NCBI GenBank assembly: GCA_023409265.1
Contig: JAEYHZ010000022.1
Coordinates: forward strand, 558,001-622,000
Length of the DNA: 64,000 nt
Direction: 5' to 3'
From: Bacillota bacterium
GTDB lineage: Bacteria > Bacillota > Clostridia > Acetivibrionales > DSM-1351
This document shows positions 48,301-55,213 of this stretch, one piece after another. The notes under the pieces are model-generated. The model had not been told where the DNA came from. It was given only the letters and a program-made list of their open reading frames with translations, and did not search any database. The first letter of the stretch is position 1. Each line of letters opens with the position of its first letter. The position numbers were made by a program, and so were the translations under genes.

Positions 48301-49268
48301 TCAGCTGTAATATCAACAAAGCCTTTTCCGGTGGTCAATCCGTTTTCCTCCAGATAACATCCGGATTTAACATGAGTTTCGTCTATTGTAGTGGTTCCGA
48401 AGGTTTTTACATGAACATTTCCGGCACTCTTGTCAATAACCAGGATGCCGCCTATTCTGGTATTGGTCAGCGTTATACTATTCGGTCCTCCGCCTCTGAT
48501 TATCAGCTTTCCGTTTACTGAAACACCGTCAAGCCTTACATCACCATCTCCGACTCCTTCACCGACAGTCAGGTCTCCTGCCACATTCATATCTTTTAAA
48601 GTTACAGCCCCTGTGTTGAGCATCATATTACCGGGGACACTGTCAGATATTGTTCCTGACTTTGTAACCACCTGACCTACACATATATCCAGCATTTTAA
48701 GTGCGTCTTCAAACTTGAGCACTCCGTAGGGAACATATCTTCCTTCATCAATCTGAGTCAGACAGCCTTTTTCAATAACTGCTGCAAAATCCTCCAACTG
48801 TTTACTATCCAGTGCTTCAGCATCTTTTATTTTGCTGAGCAATCTTTTATCGTTAAGCTCCAGCCCGAATACTCTCTTGACCATGACTGCTGCTTCAAGT
48901 CTGGTTATATCGGAAAAGGGGTTGAATTTAGTCTTATCACTGTTATCAACGTATCCGGCAGCTACTGCTTTAGATATCTCCTCACCATACCAGGAATCCT
49001 TCGATACGTCGCTAAACCCGATAGCAGCTTTTTCTGTCGGTTTCATTATGCCATTAATGAGCGATATAAAATCAATTTTTTGAATTGCTCCATTAAGGTC
49101 ATTACTTGTGACACTTTTGTCAACCAACCCGTAACCCTGCCACCTGCTTAACAATGGATTGGCAACATTAGCGCTGACCTCTCCTACCGCAGCAAATGAA
49201 TTAAGCGGTATCAAAAGCAAATATGCTATTGTCAGCATGATTGATATGAGTTTTACTAATCTTTTCAT
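39351..49268 (-). CDS. Giant modular SLH surface protein, 3305 aa, with 13 tandem ~106-aa units
   Basis: After a signal peptide (1-27), SLH repeats occupy about 35-200. A Thr/Val/Asn-rich parallel-beta stretch follows (about 205-490; LTNTRIGGILVIDKSAGNVHV pattern), then a Big-type Ig domain (about 513-593) and another beta domain (600-720). Residues about 726-2106 are 13 tandem units of ~106 residues with a recurring GS..GTTKI start and a GQYILLAAVD..GKVKAYA end. Three related ~125-residue units follow (about 2106-2486), then Ig/FnIII-like and DUF4073-like domains. No catalytic site is visible. The likely role is a very long wall-anchored fibre or S-layer component. GAGGAG precedes the ATG, and repeat R1 lies 38 bp upstream. 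Confidence 0.85.
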   Translation of the reverse strand: MKRLVKLISIMLTIAYLLLIPLNSFAAVGEVSANVANPLLSRWQGYGLVDKSVTSNDLNGAIQKIDFISLINGIMKPTEKAAIGFSDVSKDSWYGEEISKAVAAGYVDNSDKTKFNPFSDITRLEAAVMVKRVFGLELNDKRLLSKIKDAEALDSKQLEDFAAVIEKGCLTQIDEGRYVPYGVLKFEDALKMLDICVGQVVTKSGTISDSVPGNMMLNTGAVTLKDMNVAGDLTVGEGVGDGDVRLDGVSVNGKLIIRGGGPNSITLTNTRIGGILVIDKSAGNVHVKTFGTTTIDETHVKSGCYLEENGLTTGKGFVDITAEKSTAENQKIDLKGDINKLTVTESNLAVTLNGKAENVDISKGATSNFTLSAGSVKTFTSKASQNIIDILGGTVTTLNIDAGAIGNKLNISGTTTVSNVNIKENTTIALQKGTVEQLTLESNSTGSKINISSGAYLKNLTANAAATISGSGSITNAYIYSPNVSMGIKPGGEYKRTGTETIPGGTDTNSNLPKITISNVFNRTIQLGSNNQKLDARASNGAEIFYSSADSSIVAVSDKGVLTGVSAGTSNVYISAIKDGYAPAISTITVKVISNNTSSPGTLAVSPTSGKAGESIDDFVIRYTAGESMTSGRVVIKLPAGFTASESDTFSINSGTPAALTKARMIDAYTLSFSNIALASGDFIEVKIKKVEIPTGDQFTFSAVADTDGMGPKLPAGEASCTFTVDSLKELVEGTNYSIPEYGSVTGATKIATLSFINVNSASKWIISDVVTPPVYDQILTGTAYSAGQNIQAVAGQQIMLAAVDAANKVKAYAIIEIKAEDIRPDDAAALDPETISVEPGIQAGSVKLGNLNLVTGANAWMIKVQNSPSPVILVDSKFDGALYNPGEDITVSEYQYIVLAAVDSADSNKVKAYVNLRVTGKVSVEADKLVNGTNYIGPSYGSTPGTVMIESLNPGNFSIYSWQYAVLNEASAIPAKGASVTAFEKYTKNSTFANCIEKDNISVTVGQHILLVGIGNVGEIAAYADITIVPGMVRQEDAPSIPPANVVGPVMGSKAGTIGITTNFSTPIAGATKYMYKFQDSLPTAPQVNSKSDGYNELETDMLSTGKYLVVVATDNGGLIKAWMYIEVNNVLIRPGDAYLLKVTNSDYTKPVPGTTIGAISLNLNVTKIETEIGKSISQWWYKLSDNDFANPYVGSNITGDMIAYTPSKDIGNVNPEQYLLIIGVDGSGTLTYLKERIQYSQIKQPDATILKSSADVSVNFNYSVPEPGDINLGTKINTLSFWGINGAYAWRYKFEATPITTAPAYNSTANGTYTYSAGQSIEVPKDKKYLILYAVDNHTNKTIKGYANILISDLQTRTQELVLGHNYKIATGSTKGTVVIPFLSFADLEGTAPYTGWSWKYTIGNAKFSVPGRGAKASDIPGITDYDVITTTDITAADGQYLLLVAVDGSGYVKAFANILIGSGVSNPGDAELIPSTGYYHLTKGSAEGTTHFDVLNMGISGQTKWAYVILDTTSTIPVKKDVLFSTLGAKVLDPTKDIQVNYGQSILLLAIDDAGKVKGYAYIPVTEDQIQAPFAMNLITKNGTYSGPSKGSTAGSTKIALIITADIPVDANGAIIWKYKKGSNLDTPHLNDDASEYLEYNSKANIENIKTGENLLIVAVSKNSDGKERVKAYLKFTMISDWISSAEVKELPAEYYEGPVPGSEPGTTKLTDLQLFDLTNCQWKVKVIDTDDKIYEDTVFTGTTYNVGNNIAAKQGQYVVLAAVDTSGKVKAYKNILIDKPEYLNAPGLKAGDNYTALKWGSKEGTTSVYVAPKGLSGNIVFVAKVTNSIENIVAGSTISYTSPAGIDYSTFHTYTANSDIAVKAGQYILLAAVDADTKKIVAYRNIPVVEANIMPEGADTLVVNVNYLPLQPGTAAGTTKIPLKGFDGVNANTWLMKVSTPITSVPLDSVDNDAKVYVSNTDIVVKPGDNVILYAASKVGTEPYKIKAFASIPVNPDDIRGAAPELVISSAPVPGTVLNTTSVVTAGVTLPADATQIRYIVGSSSAGTILKDSKMSDLPIYTTSGGNIPASEGQYLVFVSTDGSGYVKAVSKETKLTADMIKNVVLTLGGTVFPAVSEADIAAGGQTITLTLDSAEWADDATTTNKSVLLSSFVAATENDKWKTAMGQVTMIDKSVDSKTITIKLSESTYDITANQKITVTIPAKLIKGAVKPVVAKETINVAAVSNLGVALINGTTSVTSFSQNDIKAGTAKIIITLTGGGKFASDVDSSADKKNAIIAGLKATYNTSAWAGVLSNATLTQNSDTKLTITLKDTNYDPHGNEVISVTIPAKVSAGYIIDGAVNDAAASTKITIYSDISAVLTGTLVSSPVTEADIVAGNGTLVITLTNGKWVSDIASNSTVSKALFEGLTVSPTVSTNDTSSWKNKVLAILKSTDIKINSDTEIEIKLPAATGYAISADQNIVVNIPSVCIAGGIKDKLIAPQSIKITNIAPAVPAVVKNVSVSGSTTEFKLGDKISINVEFDTAVDVTGTPKITLNTGKDALYKGKAAANILTFEYIVVAGDNTTKLDYKATSSLVLNSGTIKNGETAAKITLPAVGKTGSISDPLKTPIVVDAVAPKFATSYPGKGTITENAANILVKTDENSTIYYMTALTSSNAAPTADQIVAEATAGSPVNADSISLTANTQGTLDLSGLNENTKYTVYMVTEDMIGNRGNVTRFDLTTLDKTPPVLSGISVVPSDYSIILNVSSSELGNIFVVAKPHGATAPTSAELIASKIKAEVNQTNVNIPITLNGLAVSTDYDIYVACNDKAPTPNLSAATMVQARTKPLDLTKVDVDLANSKLLNTNALMQYSIDGGAWKDCNASTTAVTFNYTDDPDFITVQIKEQNNPTNPIQTVKLGRGDYTTISRSMIDYDIAAGTVTNKTNIDLEFRINGGAWKQLKAKTTVSGFTFVPGTLYLRLAVTSPTTAGSRDAKLPSIQKDVDGFVEGYAPVLTADDTNNKIVGLSAVHEYKIDSGVWTPVGTLVPTFSGTKTVLVRFKATTSKLPSETQELKFTANTFTATAKPASTTGTTTTKATVTIELDENTNLANQSLSALQLSDWFQITSESGDSHTWGDALGKFSSTGKELIITFNTIGDIKVGDVIKFTPVASAAIQNANYTTCKLAGSFHTTPKVVSIMAENTNNDSVFSDGERLVIKFDQAVKEGVNISTTNIASLLILTDETGATTKKWSKSGSPNLTFDWSADKTTLFITFNVANDTELTVGDKIRISSAWDLTDEDDTTDACTSTKFIGGSFTTP

Positions 49269-49305
49269 CAGTTCTCGCTCCTCAACATAAACAGAATATA
49301 GGGAC

Positions 49306-49452
49306 AGTTAAATAATAAAACCAATTTTGCAGCGAGAGATTTTACGGAAGTACAAGGCGGAGGAAGAAGTAATACTGGTCGTATTGCGACTGACGACAAC
49401 GATGTAATTCCGTAAAATAACCGCTTCAAAAATGGGAGATTATTATTTAACT
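49306..49452 (+). repeat. Repeat R1, copy c
   Basis: The ends GGGACAGTTAAATAAT and ATTATTTAACTGTTCC are inverted with one mismatch (full span 49301-49456). The core contains GTACAAGGCGGAGGAAG and TGCGACTGACGACAACGA. It fills the gap between the 782-residue SLH gene and the giant gene, 38 bp before the giant gene's ATG. Confidence 0.85.
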
Positions 49453-49470
49453 GTTCCTTAACACCACGTA

Positions 49471-51819
49471 CTAAAGGCTAAGCGCTTTGTATACCATAAC
49501 AGCGGCCTCAGCTCTGGTGATATTGTCTGAAATCCGTAAATAAACCTTGCCTTTTACTTCTCTGCCCGTAAGAATGCCTGCTCCGCACACCGCAGCAATT
49601 CTTTCAGCCGCTCCTTCCGAAATCTGCTTATAATCGGCAAATTGCTTAAGTATGCTGCTATCCTGTTCCGGCAGCGGGTTTCCTTTTATTTTTAATGCCA
49701 AAGAAAGCATTACACCGGCTTGCTCTCTTGTAATAAGCTGGTTCGGATAAATTTTGTTGTTTTTGTCATTGGATACTATCCCAAGCTTTGCAGCCATCAT
49801 TATTTCCTTATAATACCTGTGCTTGGAGGTAACATCTGCATATCTTCCTGCAGCCATATTCCCAAGCTCAAGACTTCTGACAATTATTGCACAGAACTCT
49901 CCCCTTGTTATACTTTCATCGGGGTAGAATTTGGAGCCCGCCTTGGCATCAAATACCTTTTTGCCTGCAAGACTTTCAACGGCTTCAACTGCCCAGGGTA
50001 CTCCTGCCAAATCGGTATAACTGGCCTTTTTGCCTGCAGAAGCTGAAACCTCATTTGAATATGCGCTTTCAACAGTTCCATTCACAGCTTTCACGCGGTA
50101 TGTAAAAGTCCCCTCAGACAGTATTCCCTTGTGTACATAGGTAGTTATGTTGGCACTGACCCTGCCTATTTCTTTGAAATTATAAAATTGTTTGGCTTCT
50201 ATAATAAATTCTTTTTCCTGATAGGAATTATCTTTCCAGGTTAACTGAATCTCATTTGCAGATATATTTTTAGCCTGAAGTTCGGTGGGCTTTCCCGGTT
50301 TCTGCAGAGAAACTTCTATTTCATTGCTGTAGCCGGTTGAATTTGCTGCATCATAAACCTGGACTCTGTAGTAATACACTTTGGTGCTGCTGATTCGTTT
50401 ATCAGTATATTTGACAGTATTGGGATTCAGTTGGGCTATTTGCTTCCATTCTCCGAAATCCCCTTCTTTTCTTTCTACCCTGAAGCCTGCTTCAGCTCCG
50501 CTGGAATCTTCCCAAGTTAATTCAATATCACTCTGCTGCAAAATCGTATAGTTCAGGTTTAACGGTGAGCTTATGTTACTTGCCCAGATATTGGTCTGAT
50601 TTGAGAAGTCGGAATAAACATTGTAATCATTTATTCTCGCTCTGACCTTATATGTATAGGTAACCTGAGGTGAAACACCAATATCCGTAAAACTTGTTGT
50701 GTTTCTTCCAACATTATCATAAAGAACCCATTTGGCATCCGAAGCTGACCAGCGCCATATTTCAAAACCGGTCTCACCATCACTGTAATCCTTCCAGGTG
50801 AGATTTACATTGGCCCCGTCAACACAGGAAGCTGCCAGTGTGGCAGGAGCTCCGAGAAAAGTACTGGTTACATTGAGAGTATCGGAGTACTCCGAATTAC
50901 TGTTGCCTGAAATGGCCTGAATACGGTATGTATATACTGTATTGGGTTTAACGGGACTGCCGCTGTCATTTATATCAATGTATACATTTACGTTATTGGG
51001 AACAACCGCAATTGTCTTGAAGGCACTTTCATCAGGTGACTTTCTCTGGATTACATAGGTTGCCGCATTATAACTATCCGACCATTCAATCTGTATTGAA
51101 TATTGGGATTTTGCAAATCCGTATAAATCTGTGGGTTTATATAACAGAGGACTGGAACTGTAGCCCCTGTCCTCATCAGGAAATGAGCTGGATTTTATCC
51201 TTTCGTTGGAAATGGAATAAACCTTATAATAATATGTAACACCCGATTGTACATTATTATCGCTGAAAGTAAACTGTCCCTGTGGAACGGTTGCCACCTT
51301 ATACCACTCGGTATCATTTGCTTCTCTTCTTTCAACTACTGTTGTGTAGGATTTGTCATTGGGATAACTCCACTTCACATCTATCTGGTCACTGGCAGCA
51401 GCGGTAACCTTCAAAGAATTCGGTTTTAATACGTCACCGGTGCTGAAAGTCACTTCATCTGTATATACATAAGTAATGTTTGTAGAGTCGGTAACCTTTA
51501 TCCTGTAGGTGTAAGTGTGCTCCGGGTTGACACCTGAATCTGTATATTCTATGGAATCCCTTGGCCTGGTTATTTGCATGAATGAGCCGTTATCAACTTT
51601 TTTCTCCACAGTGTATTTTATCTCGTCGGAAAGATTGTCAATCCACTGCAGCTTGACTTTATTGTTATTTATGACTGTAACGGTCAGCTCAGACATAACC
51701 TCACCACGGGCTACATTTACTATGGCAAAGCTCTGCAGCAGAATTGCAAAAACCAGCAGCAGCATTACTTTTGAATAAAAATTATGTTTATTTGAACGAT
51801 CTCTGTGTAATAACTTCAA
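49471..51819 (-). CDS. FnIII-repeat SLH-domain surface protein, 782 aa
   Basis: The start codon is probably TTG (51819), with GGGGGT upstream, followed by a basic N-terminus and hydrophobic signal (VMLLLVFAILLQSFAIVNVA). Six fibronectin type III domains occupy about 40-590 (KVKLQWIDNLSDEIKYTVEK, IDVKWSYPND, IELTWEDSSGAEAGF, IQLTWKDNSYQEKEFIIEAK). Three SLH repeats form the C-terminus (about 600-782). It is the first gene of a likely two-gene unit with the giant protein, under a complete SigD-like promoter match. Confidence 0.88.
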   Translation of the reverse strand: MKLLHRDRSNKHNFYSKVMLLLVFAILLQSFAIVNVARGEVMSELTVTVINNNKVKLQWIDNLSDEIKYTVEKKVDNGSFMQITRPRDSIEYTDSGVNPEHTYTYRIKVTDSTNITYVYTDEVTFSTGDVLKPNSLKVTAAASDQIDVKWSYPNDKSYTTVVERREANDTEWYKVATVPQGQFTFSDNNVQSGVTYYYKVYSISNERIKSSSFPDEDRGYSSSPLLYKPTDLYGFAKSQYSIQIEWSDSYNAATYVIQRKSPDESAFKTIAVVPNNVNVYIDINDSGSPVKPNTVYTYRIQAISGNSNSEYSDTLNVTSTFLGAPATLAASCVDGANVNLTWKDYSDGETGFEIWRWSASDAKWVLYDNVGRNTTSFTDIGVSPQVTYTYKVRARINDYNVYSDFSNQTNIWASNISSPLNLNYTILQQSDIELTWEDSSGAEAGFRVERKEGDFGEWKQIAQLNPNTVKYTDKRISSTKVYYYRVQVYDAANSTGYSNEIEVSLQKPGKPTELQAKNISANEIQLTWKDNSYQEKEFIIEAKQFYNFKEIGRVSANITTYVHKGILSEGTFTYRVKAVNGTVESAYSNEVSASAGKKASYTDLAGVPWAVEAVESLAGKKVFDAKAGSKFYPDESITRGEFCAIIVRSLELGNMAAGRYADVTSKHRYYKEIMMAAKLGIVSNDKNNKIYPNQLITREQAGVMLSLALKIKGNPLPEQDSSILKQFADYKQISEGAAERIAAVCGAGILTGREVKGKVYLRISDNITRAEAAVMVYKALSL

Positions 51820-51959
51820 GATAATATACCCCCATTATTTGTCTTTATGCGTCAGGTTTGCAGTTAATAGCCTTCCAGGCGTGACCTGCATGCAACCTGT
51901 TCATTGACCGGACAGGCCTGACAGTACCTGAACTAAAACGTTACAGCTTTTATTATGGT

Positions 51960-51986
51960 ATATCGGCAAATTATGGTATTGTTTTA
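51960..51986 (-). promoter_or_regulatory. Full SigD-consensus promoter upstream of 782-aa SLH gene
   Basis: TAAA (51983-51986), exactly 15 bp, then GCCGATAT (51960-51967) on the minus strand match the B. subtilis SigD consensus at every position. The gene start is about 135 nt downstream of the expected start site. Confidence 0.65.
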
Positions 51987-52079
51987 AGGGGAAATATATT
52001 GGTAAGTAGTCAAGAAGCCAGGAGTCCGAAAGCAAAATTAAACAGGAGAATTTCATAAATAAAGCAAGAAAACAGAAAA

Positions 52080-52104
52080 ACGGCATAGCCTTTAGCTAAA
52101 CCGT
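52080..52104 (-). terminator. Terminator of the atp operon
   Basis: ACGGTTTAGC, TAAA and GGCTATGCCGT form a stem with a small internal loop, followed by TTTTTCTGTTTT on the minus strand, about 80 nt after the atpC stop codon. Confidence 0.7.
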
Positions 52105-52184
52105 CTCTTGATAAAATAAAATCTTCTTATATATATCCCATGACACGATGGGGTTTTGTTGTGTCTGCAAACCTATAAAAACAA

Positions 52185-52583
52185 CTACTTGCTTGTAGCC
52201 CTAATACGTGCCATGGCCCTGGACAACGCAGCTTTGGAGCGCATGTACTCCAACTGGCTCAACTGTTTCTGCATTCTTTCTTCGGCACGCTGCTTTGCAG
52301 CCTTGGCACGGTTTACATCAATTTCATCAGGATACTCTGCTGTATCCGTCATTATAACAACCTTATCAGGCATGATTTTTGCAAAACCATCAGTTACAAC
52401 AGCTTCTATCCATTTACCGTTGGAATTGATCTTCAAAGGTCCAATATTAACAGCAGCAACGGTAGGTGCATGCTTTGCAAGAACTCCCATTTCACCATCA
52501 ACTGACTTGAAGATTACGCATTCCGCTTCTCCGGAAAAGAAATTTCTTTCTGGTGTAATAACTTCCAAATAAAATGTGGACAT
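52185..52583 (-). CDS. atpC: ATP synthase F1 epsilon subunit
   Basis: The 132-residue subunit has the N-terminal beta sandwich (FYLEVITPERNFFSGEAECV) and a C-terminal helical hairpin (AKAAKQRAEERMQKQLSQLEY). It couples F1 to the c-ring and can inhibit hydrolysis. It ends the atp operon. Unlike its neighbours it is separated from atpD by 171 bp, filled by repeat R3, which can pair with its AAGGAG ribosome site. Confidence 0.95.
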   Translation of the reverse strand: MSTFYLEVITPERNFFSGEAECVIFKSVDGEMGVLAKHAPTVAAVNIGPLKINSNGKWIEAVVTDGFAKIMPDKVVIMTDTAEYPDEIDVNRAKAAKQRAEERMQKQLSQLEYMRSKAALSRAMARIRATSK

Positions 52584-52588
52584 ACTCC

Positions 52589-52753
52589 TTAGCCTCCATA
52601 AGCCGCAGGTGCGGCCACAACAATATTACACGTCAGCCTCTTACTTAACGCCGGGTAAGGCGAATAAGGAGGCCAACCGACATGCGCGCTTATAAAGCAT
52701 TAACAATTTTTTTAATTTAATTCACTCCTGCTTTAAAGAGATCGCGCGGCTGC
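52589..52753 (-). repeat. Repeat R3, copy 3, between atpD and atpC
   Basis: Read on the minus strand it has the full order: GCCGCGCGA, an AT-rich hairpin, GCGCGCATG, GGCCTCCTTATTCGCC, a spacer, GGCCGCACCTGCGGC and GGAGGCTAAGGAG. CTCCTTA pairs with TAAGGAG, the atpC ribosome site, and GGCCTCC with GGAGGC, so the pairing is kept although the bases differ from the ddl copy. Confidence 0.75.
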
Positions 52754-52754
52754 A

Positions 52755-54164
52755 TTATTCTTGCATTTCTTTTGCTGCCTCATATACTTCATCAATATTC
52801 CCCTTCATGAAGAAGGCAGTTTCAGGTATATGATCCATTTTACCATCAATGATTTCCTTGAATCCTCTGATTGTTTCCTTGATCGGTACATATTTACCCT
52901 TATATCCTGTAAACTGTTCACCGACAAAGAACGGCTGTGACAAATACCTCTGTATCTTTCTTGCTCTGAATACAATTAACTTGTCTTCTTCAGGCAATTC
53001 ATCCATACCAAGAATTGCTATAATATCCTGTAATTCCTTATTTCTCTGTAATATTTCCTGAACTCTTCTGGCTACAGAATAGTGCTCCTCACCAATGATC
53101 TTGGGATCAAGAATTCTGGAAGTCGAATCCAATGGATCAACAGCAGGGTAAATACCCATTGCAACTATATCTCTGTTTAAAACAGTTGTTGCATCCAGGT
53201 GGGCATAAGTGGTAGCTGGTGCAGGGTCTGTCAAGTCATCCGCAGGAACATAAACTGCCTGAACTGATGTTATCGATCCCTTAGTTGTTGATGCTATTCT
53301 TTCCTGGAGAGCTCCAACGTCTGTTGCAAGTGTCGGCTGGTAACCAACTGCCGATGGAATTCTTCCCAGAAGGGCTGAAACCTCTGAACCTGCCTGAACA
53401 AATCTGAATATATTATCTATGAACAGAAGCACATCCTGTCCCATCTGATCTCTGAAATACTCGGCCATGGTAAGACCGGACAAACCAACTCTCATTCTGG
53501 CTCCAGGCGGCTCATTCATCTGACCGAAAACCATGGCGGTTTTTTCTATAACTCCTGAATCATTCATATCATGCCAGAGGTCATTACCTTCTCTTGTTCT
53601 CTCACCAACACCGGTGAATACTGAATATCCGCCATGCTCTGTAGCAATATTTCTGATCAGCTCCATAATAAGAACTGTCTTACCAACTCCGGCTCCACCG
53701 AACAGTCCGATTTTACCGCCCTTGGCATATGGTGCCAGCAAGTCAACAACCTTAATACCCGTTTCCAGAATTTCTGTGGAAGGTCTCTGCTCTTCAAATG
53801 ATGGAGCAGGCCTATGTATCGGGTAAAAGTCAGTAGGACTGACAGGTCCCTGTTTATCAACCGGTTCTCCCAATACGTTGAATATTCTACCAAGTACTTC
53901 TTTTCCTACTGGTACTTTAATTGCATCTCCCGTGTCTATAGCTTCCATACCTCTAACAAGACCATCTGTAGAAGACATGGCAACGCATCTGACGGTATCG
54001 TTTCCAAGATGCTGCATTACCTCAGCAGTAATAACGCTGTCACCTGAATCTGTTTTGGTAGGTATTCTGATTGCATTATATATGTTGGGTAATATACTAT
54101 TTTCAAATCTGATATCAAGTACCGGTCCGATAACCTGTACTATGACTCCTGTACTTCCAGCCAT
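52755..54164 (-). CDS. atpD: ATP synthase F1 beta subunit
   Basis: The 469-residue catalytic subunit carries the P-loop GLFGGAGVGKTVLIM near 150-164, the catalytic GERTREGND, and the signature ALLGRIPSAVGYQPTLA. Length and domain order are normal. GGGAGTGAG precedes the ATG. It follows atpG by 66 bp. Confidence 0.98.
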   Translation of the reverse strand: MAGSTGVIVQVIGPVLDIRFENSILPNIYNAIRIPTKTDSGDSVITAEVMQHLGNDTVRCVAMSSTDGLVRGMEAIDTGDAIKVPVGKEVLGRIFNVLGEPVDKQGPVSPTDFYPIHRPAPSFEEQRPSTEILETGIKVVDLLAPYAKGGKIGLFGGAGVGKTVLIMELIRNIATEHGGYSVFTGVGERTREGNDLWHDMNDSGVIEKTAMVFGQMNEPPGARMRVGLSGLTMAEYFRDQMGQDVLLFIDNIFRFVQAGSEVSALLGRIPSAVGYQPTLATDVGALQERIASTTKGSITSVQAVYVPADDLTDPAPATTYAHLDATTVLNRDIVAMGIYPAVDPLDSTSRILDPKIIGEEHYSVARRVQEILQRNKELQDIIAILGMDELPEEDKLIVFRARKIQRYLSQPFFVGEQFTGYKGKYVPIKETIRGFKEIIDGKMDHIPETAFFMKGNIDEVYEAAKEMQE

Positions 54165-54230
54165 ACTCTCACTCCCATCTACGTGCCCGGCACGCTTTTA
54201 TACTATTGAAACACTTGTATTTTTACATTT

Positions 54231-55115
54231 CTATTTCAAAGCCGAGGCTCCGCCCACAATTTCAGAAATTTCCTGAGTAATGGCAGCCTGTCTTGCTCTG
54301 TTATAATACAGATTTAATTTTTGCAGCATATCATCTGCATTTTTGGTTGCACTGTCCATAGCAGTCATACGAGCATTCTGTTCACTGGTAAAGGCTTCAA
54401 CAAAGCAGCCATACAATATACCCTTGATGTACTTAGGTATGAGCACATCAAGTACAACATTGGCAGACGGCTCATATTTTATCTGCTCATCAATTTTGAT
54501 ATCTTCTGCTTTCACATCGTCACGGAGCGCACCGATTTCAAGAGGCAGCAGCTTCAGCAATTTTGGTTCCAGGGTAATTGCTGACATCATCTGGGTAAAG
54601 ACAATATAAACTTCATCAACTTCTTTTTTGTTATACAGATTAAGAACTATTTCTGCAATTTCTCTGGCTCTGTATACGGTTGGATTCTGTACAGCATAAT
54701 CAAATTCAGTATGAACATTGTAGTTCTTTCTTACGAAGTAAGACCTTCCTGAATTACCTGCTACAAGAAGTAATGCATTGTCTTTATCTTTACCTATAGC
54801 ATGCTCGGCGAGCTTTTTGATATTACTGTTATATCCGCCGGCAAGCCCTTTATCACCGGTTATGATAATATAAGCTTTTTTCCCGCCGTCTTTTTCATCC
54901 CTGAGATCAAAATATTTACTTTCAACATCTCCACTATGTGCAAGAATTTCTGCAATAGTTTCTCTAACCTTGTTAAAATACGGAAGGGTTTCTTCTAGTT
55001 GCGCTCTTGCCTTCTTTAGTTTTGACGCTGATATCAACTTCATGGCCTTCGTTATTTGCCGCATCTGATTTATACTTTTGATACGCAATTTTATTTCACG
55101 CATATTATTTGCCAT
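54231..55115 (-). CDS. atpG: ATP synthase F1 gamma subunit
   Basis: The 294-residue rotor subunit has the conserved N-terminal helix (REIKLRIKSINQMRQITKAM) and C-terminal helix (YNRARQAAITQEISEIVGGA) that form the central coiled-coil shaft, plus the DKGLAGGYN strand. The ribosome site is weak (GGCGGG), and 98 bp separate it from atpA. Confidence 0.97.
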   Translation of the reverse strand: MANNMREIKLRIKSINQMRQITKAMKLISASKLKKARAQLEETLPYFNKVRETIAEILAHSGDVESKYFDLRDEKDGGKKAYIIITGDKGLAGGYNSNIKKLAEHAIGKDKDNALLLVAGNSGRSYFVRKNYNVHTEFDYAVQNPTVYRAREIAEIVLNLYNKKEVDEVYIVFTQMMSAITLEPKLLKLLPLEIGALRDDVKAEDIKIDEQIKYEPSANVVLDVLIPKYIKGILYGCFVEAFTSEQNARMTAMDSATKNADDMLQKLNLYYNRARQAAITQEISEIVGGASALK

Positions 55116-55213
55116 ATGATAACCCGCCGTTTCTGTCCCACAGCTGACAAACTGTTAATAAGCTGCGCCCATCTGCTGTGTAATATAAATGATAGGCGCC
55201 TCAATGAATATTT

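Larger units (their letters stand above)
51820..52184. other. Intergenic region between atpC and first gene of SLH block
   Basis: It contains the atpC terminator, the SigD-like promoter at 51960-51986, and a leader of about 135 nt with a stem between 51853-51862 and 51891-51899 (CAGGTTGCA with TGCAAACCTG). No ORF is convincing. Confidence 0.5.

Noticed and set aside
51820..51953. Cyclic-di-GMP (GEMM-type) riboswitch in the SLH leader
   Set aside because: GCAAACC and GACGCA-AAG fragments are present, but the first hairpin and the GGCCTAA/receptor part are missing, so the fold cannot form as known.
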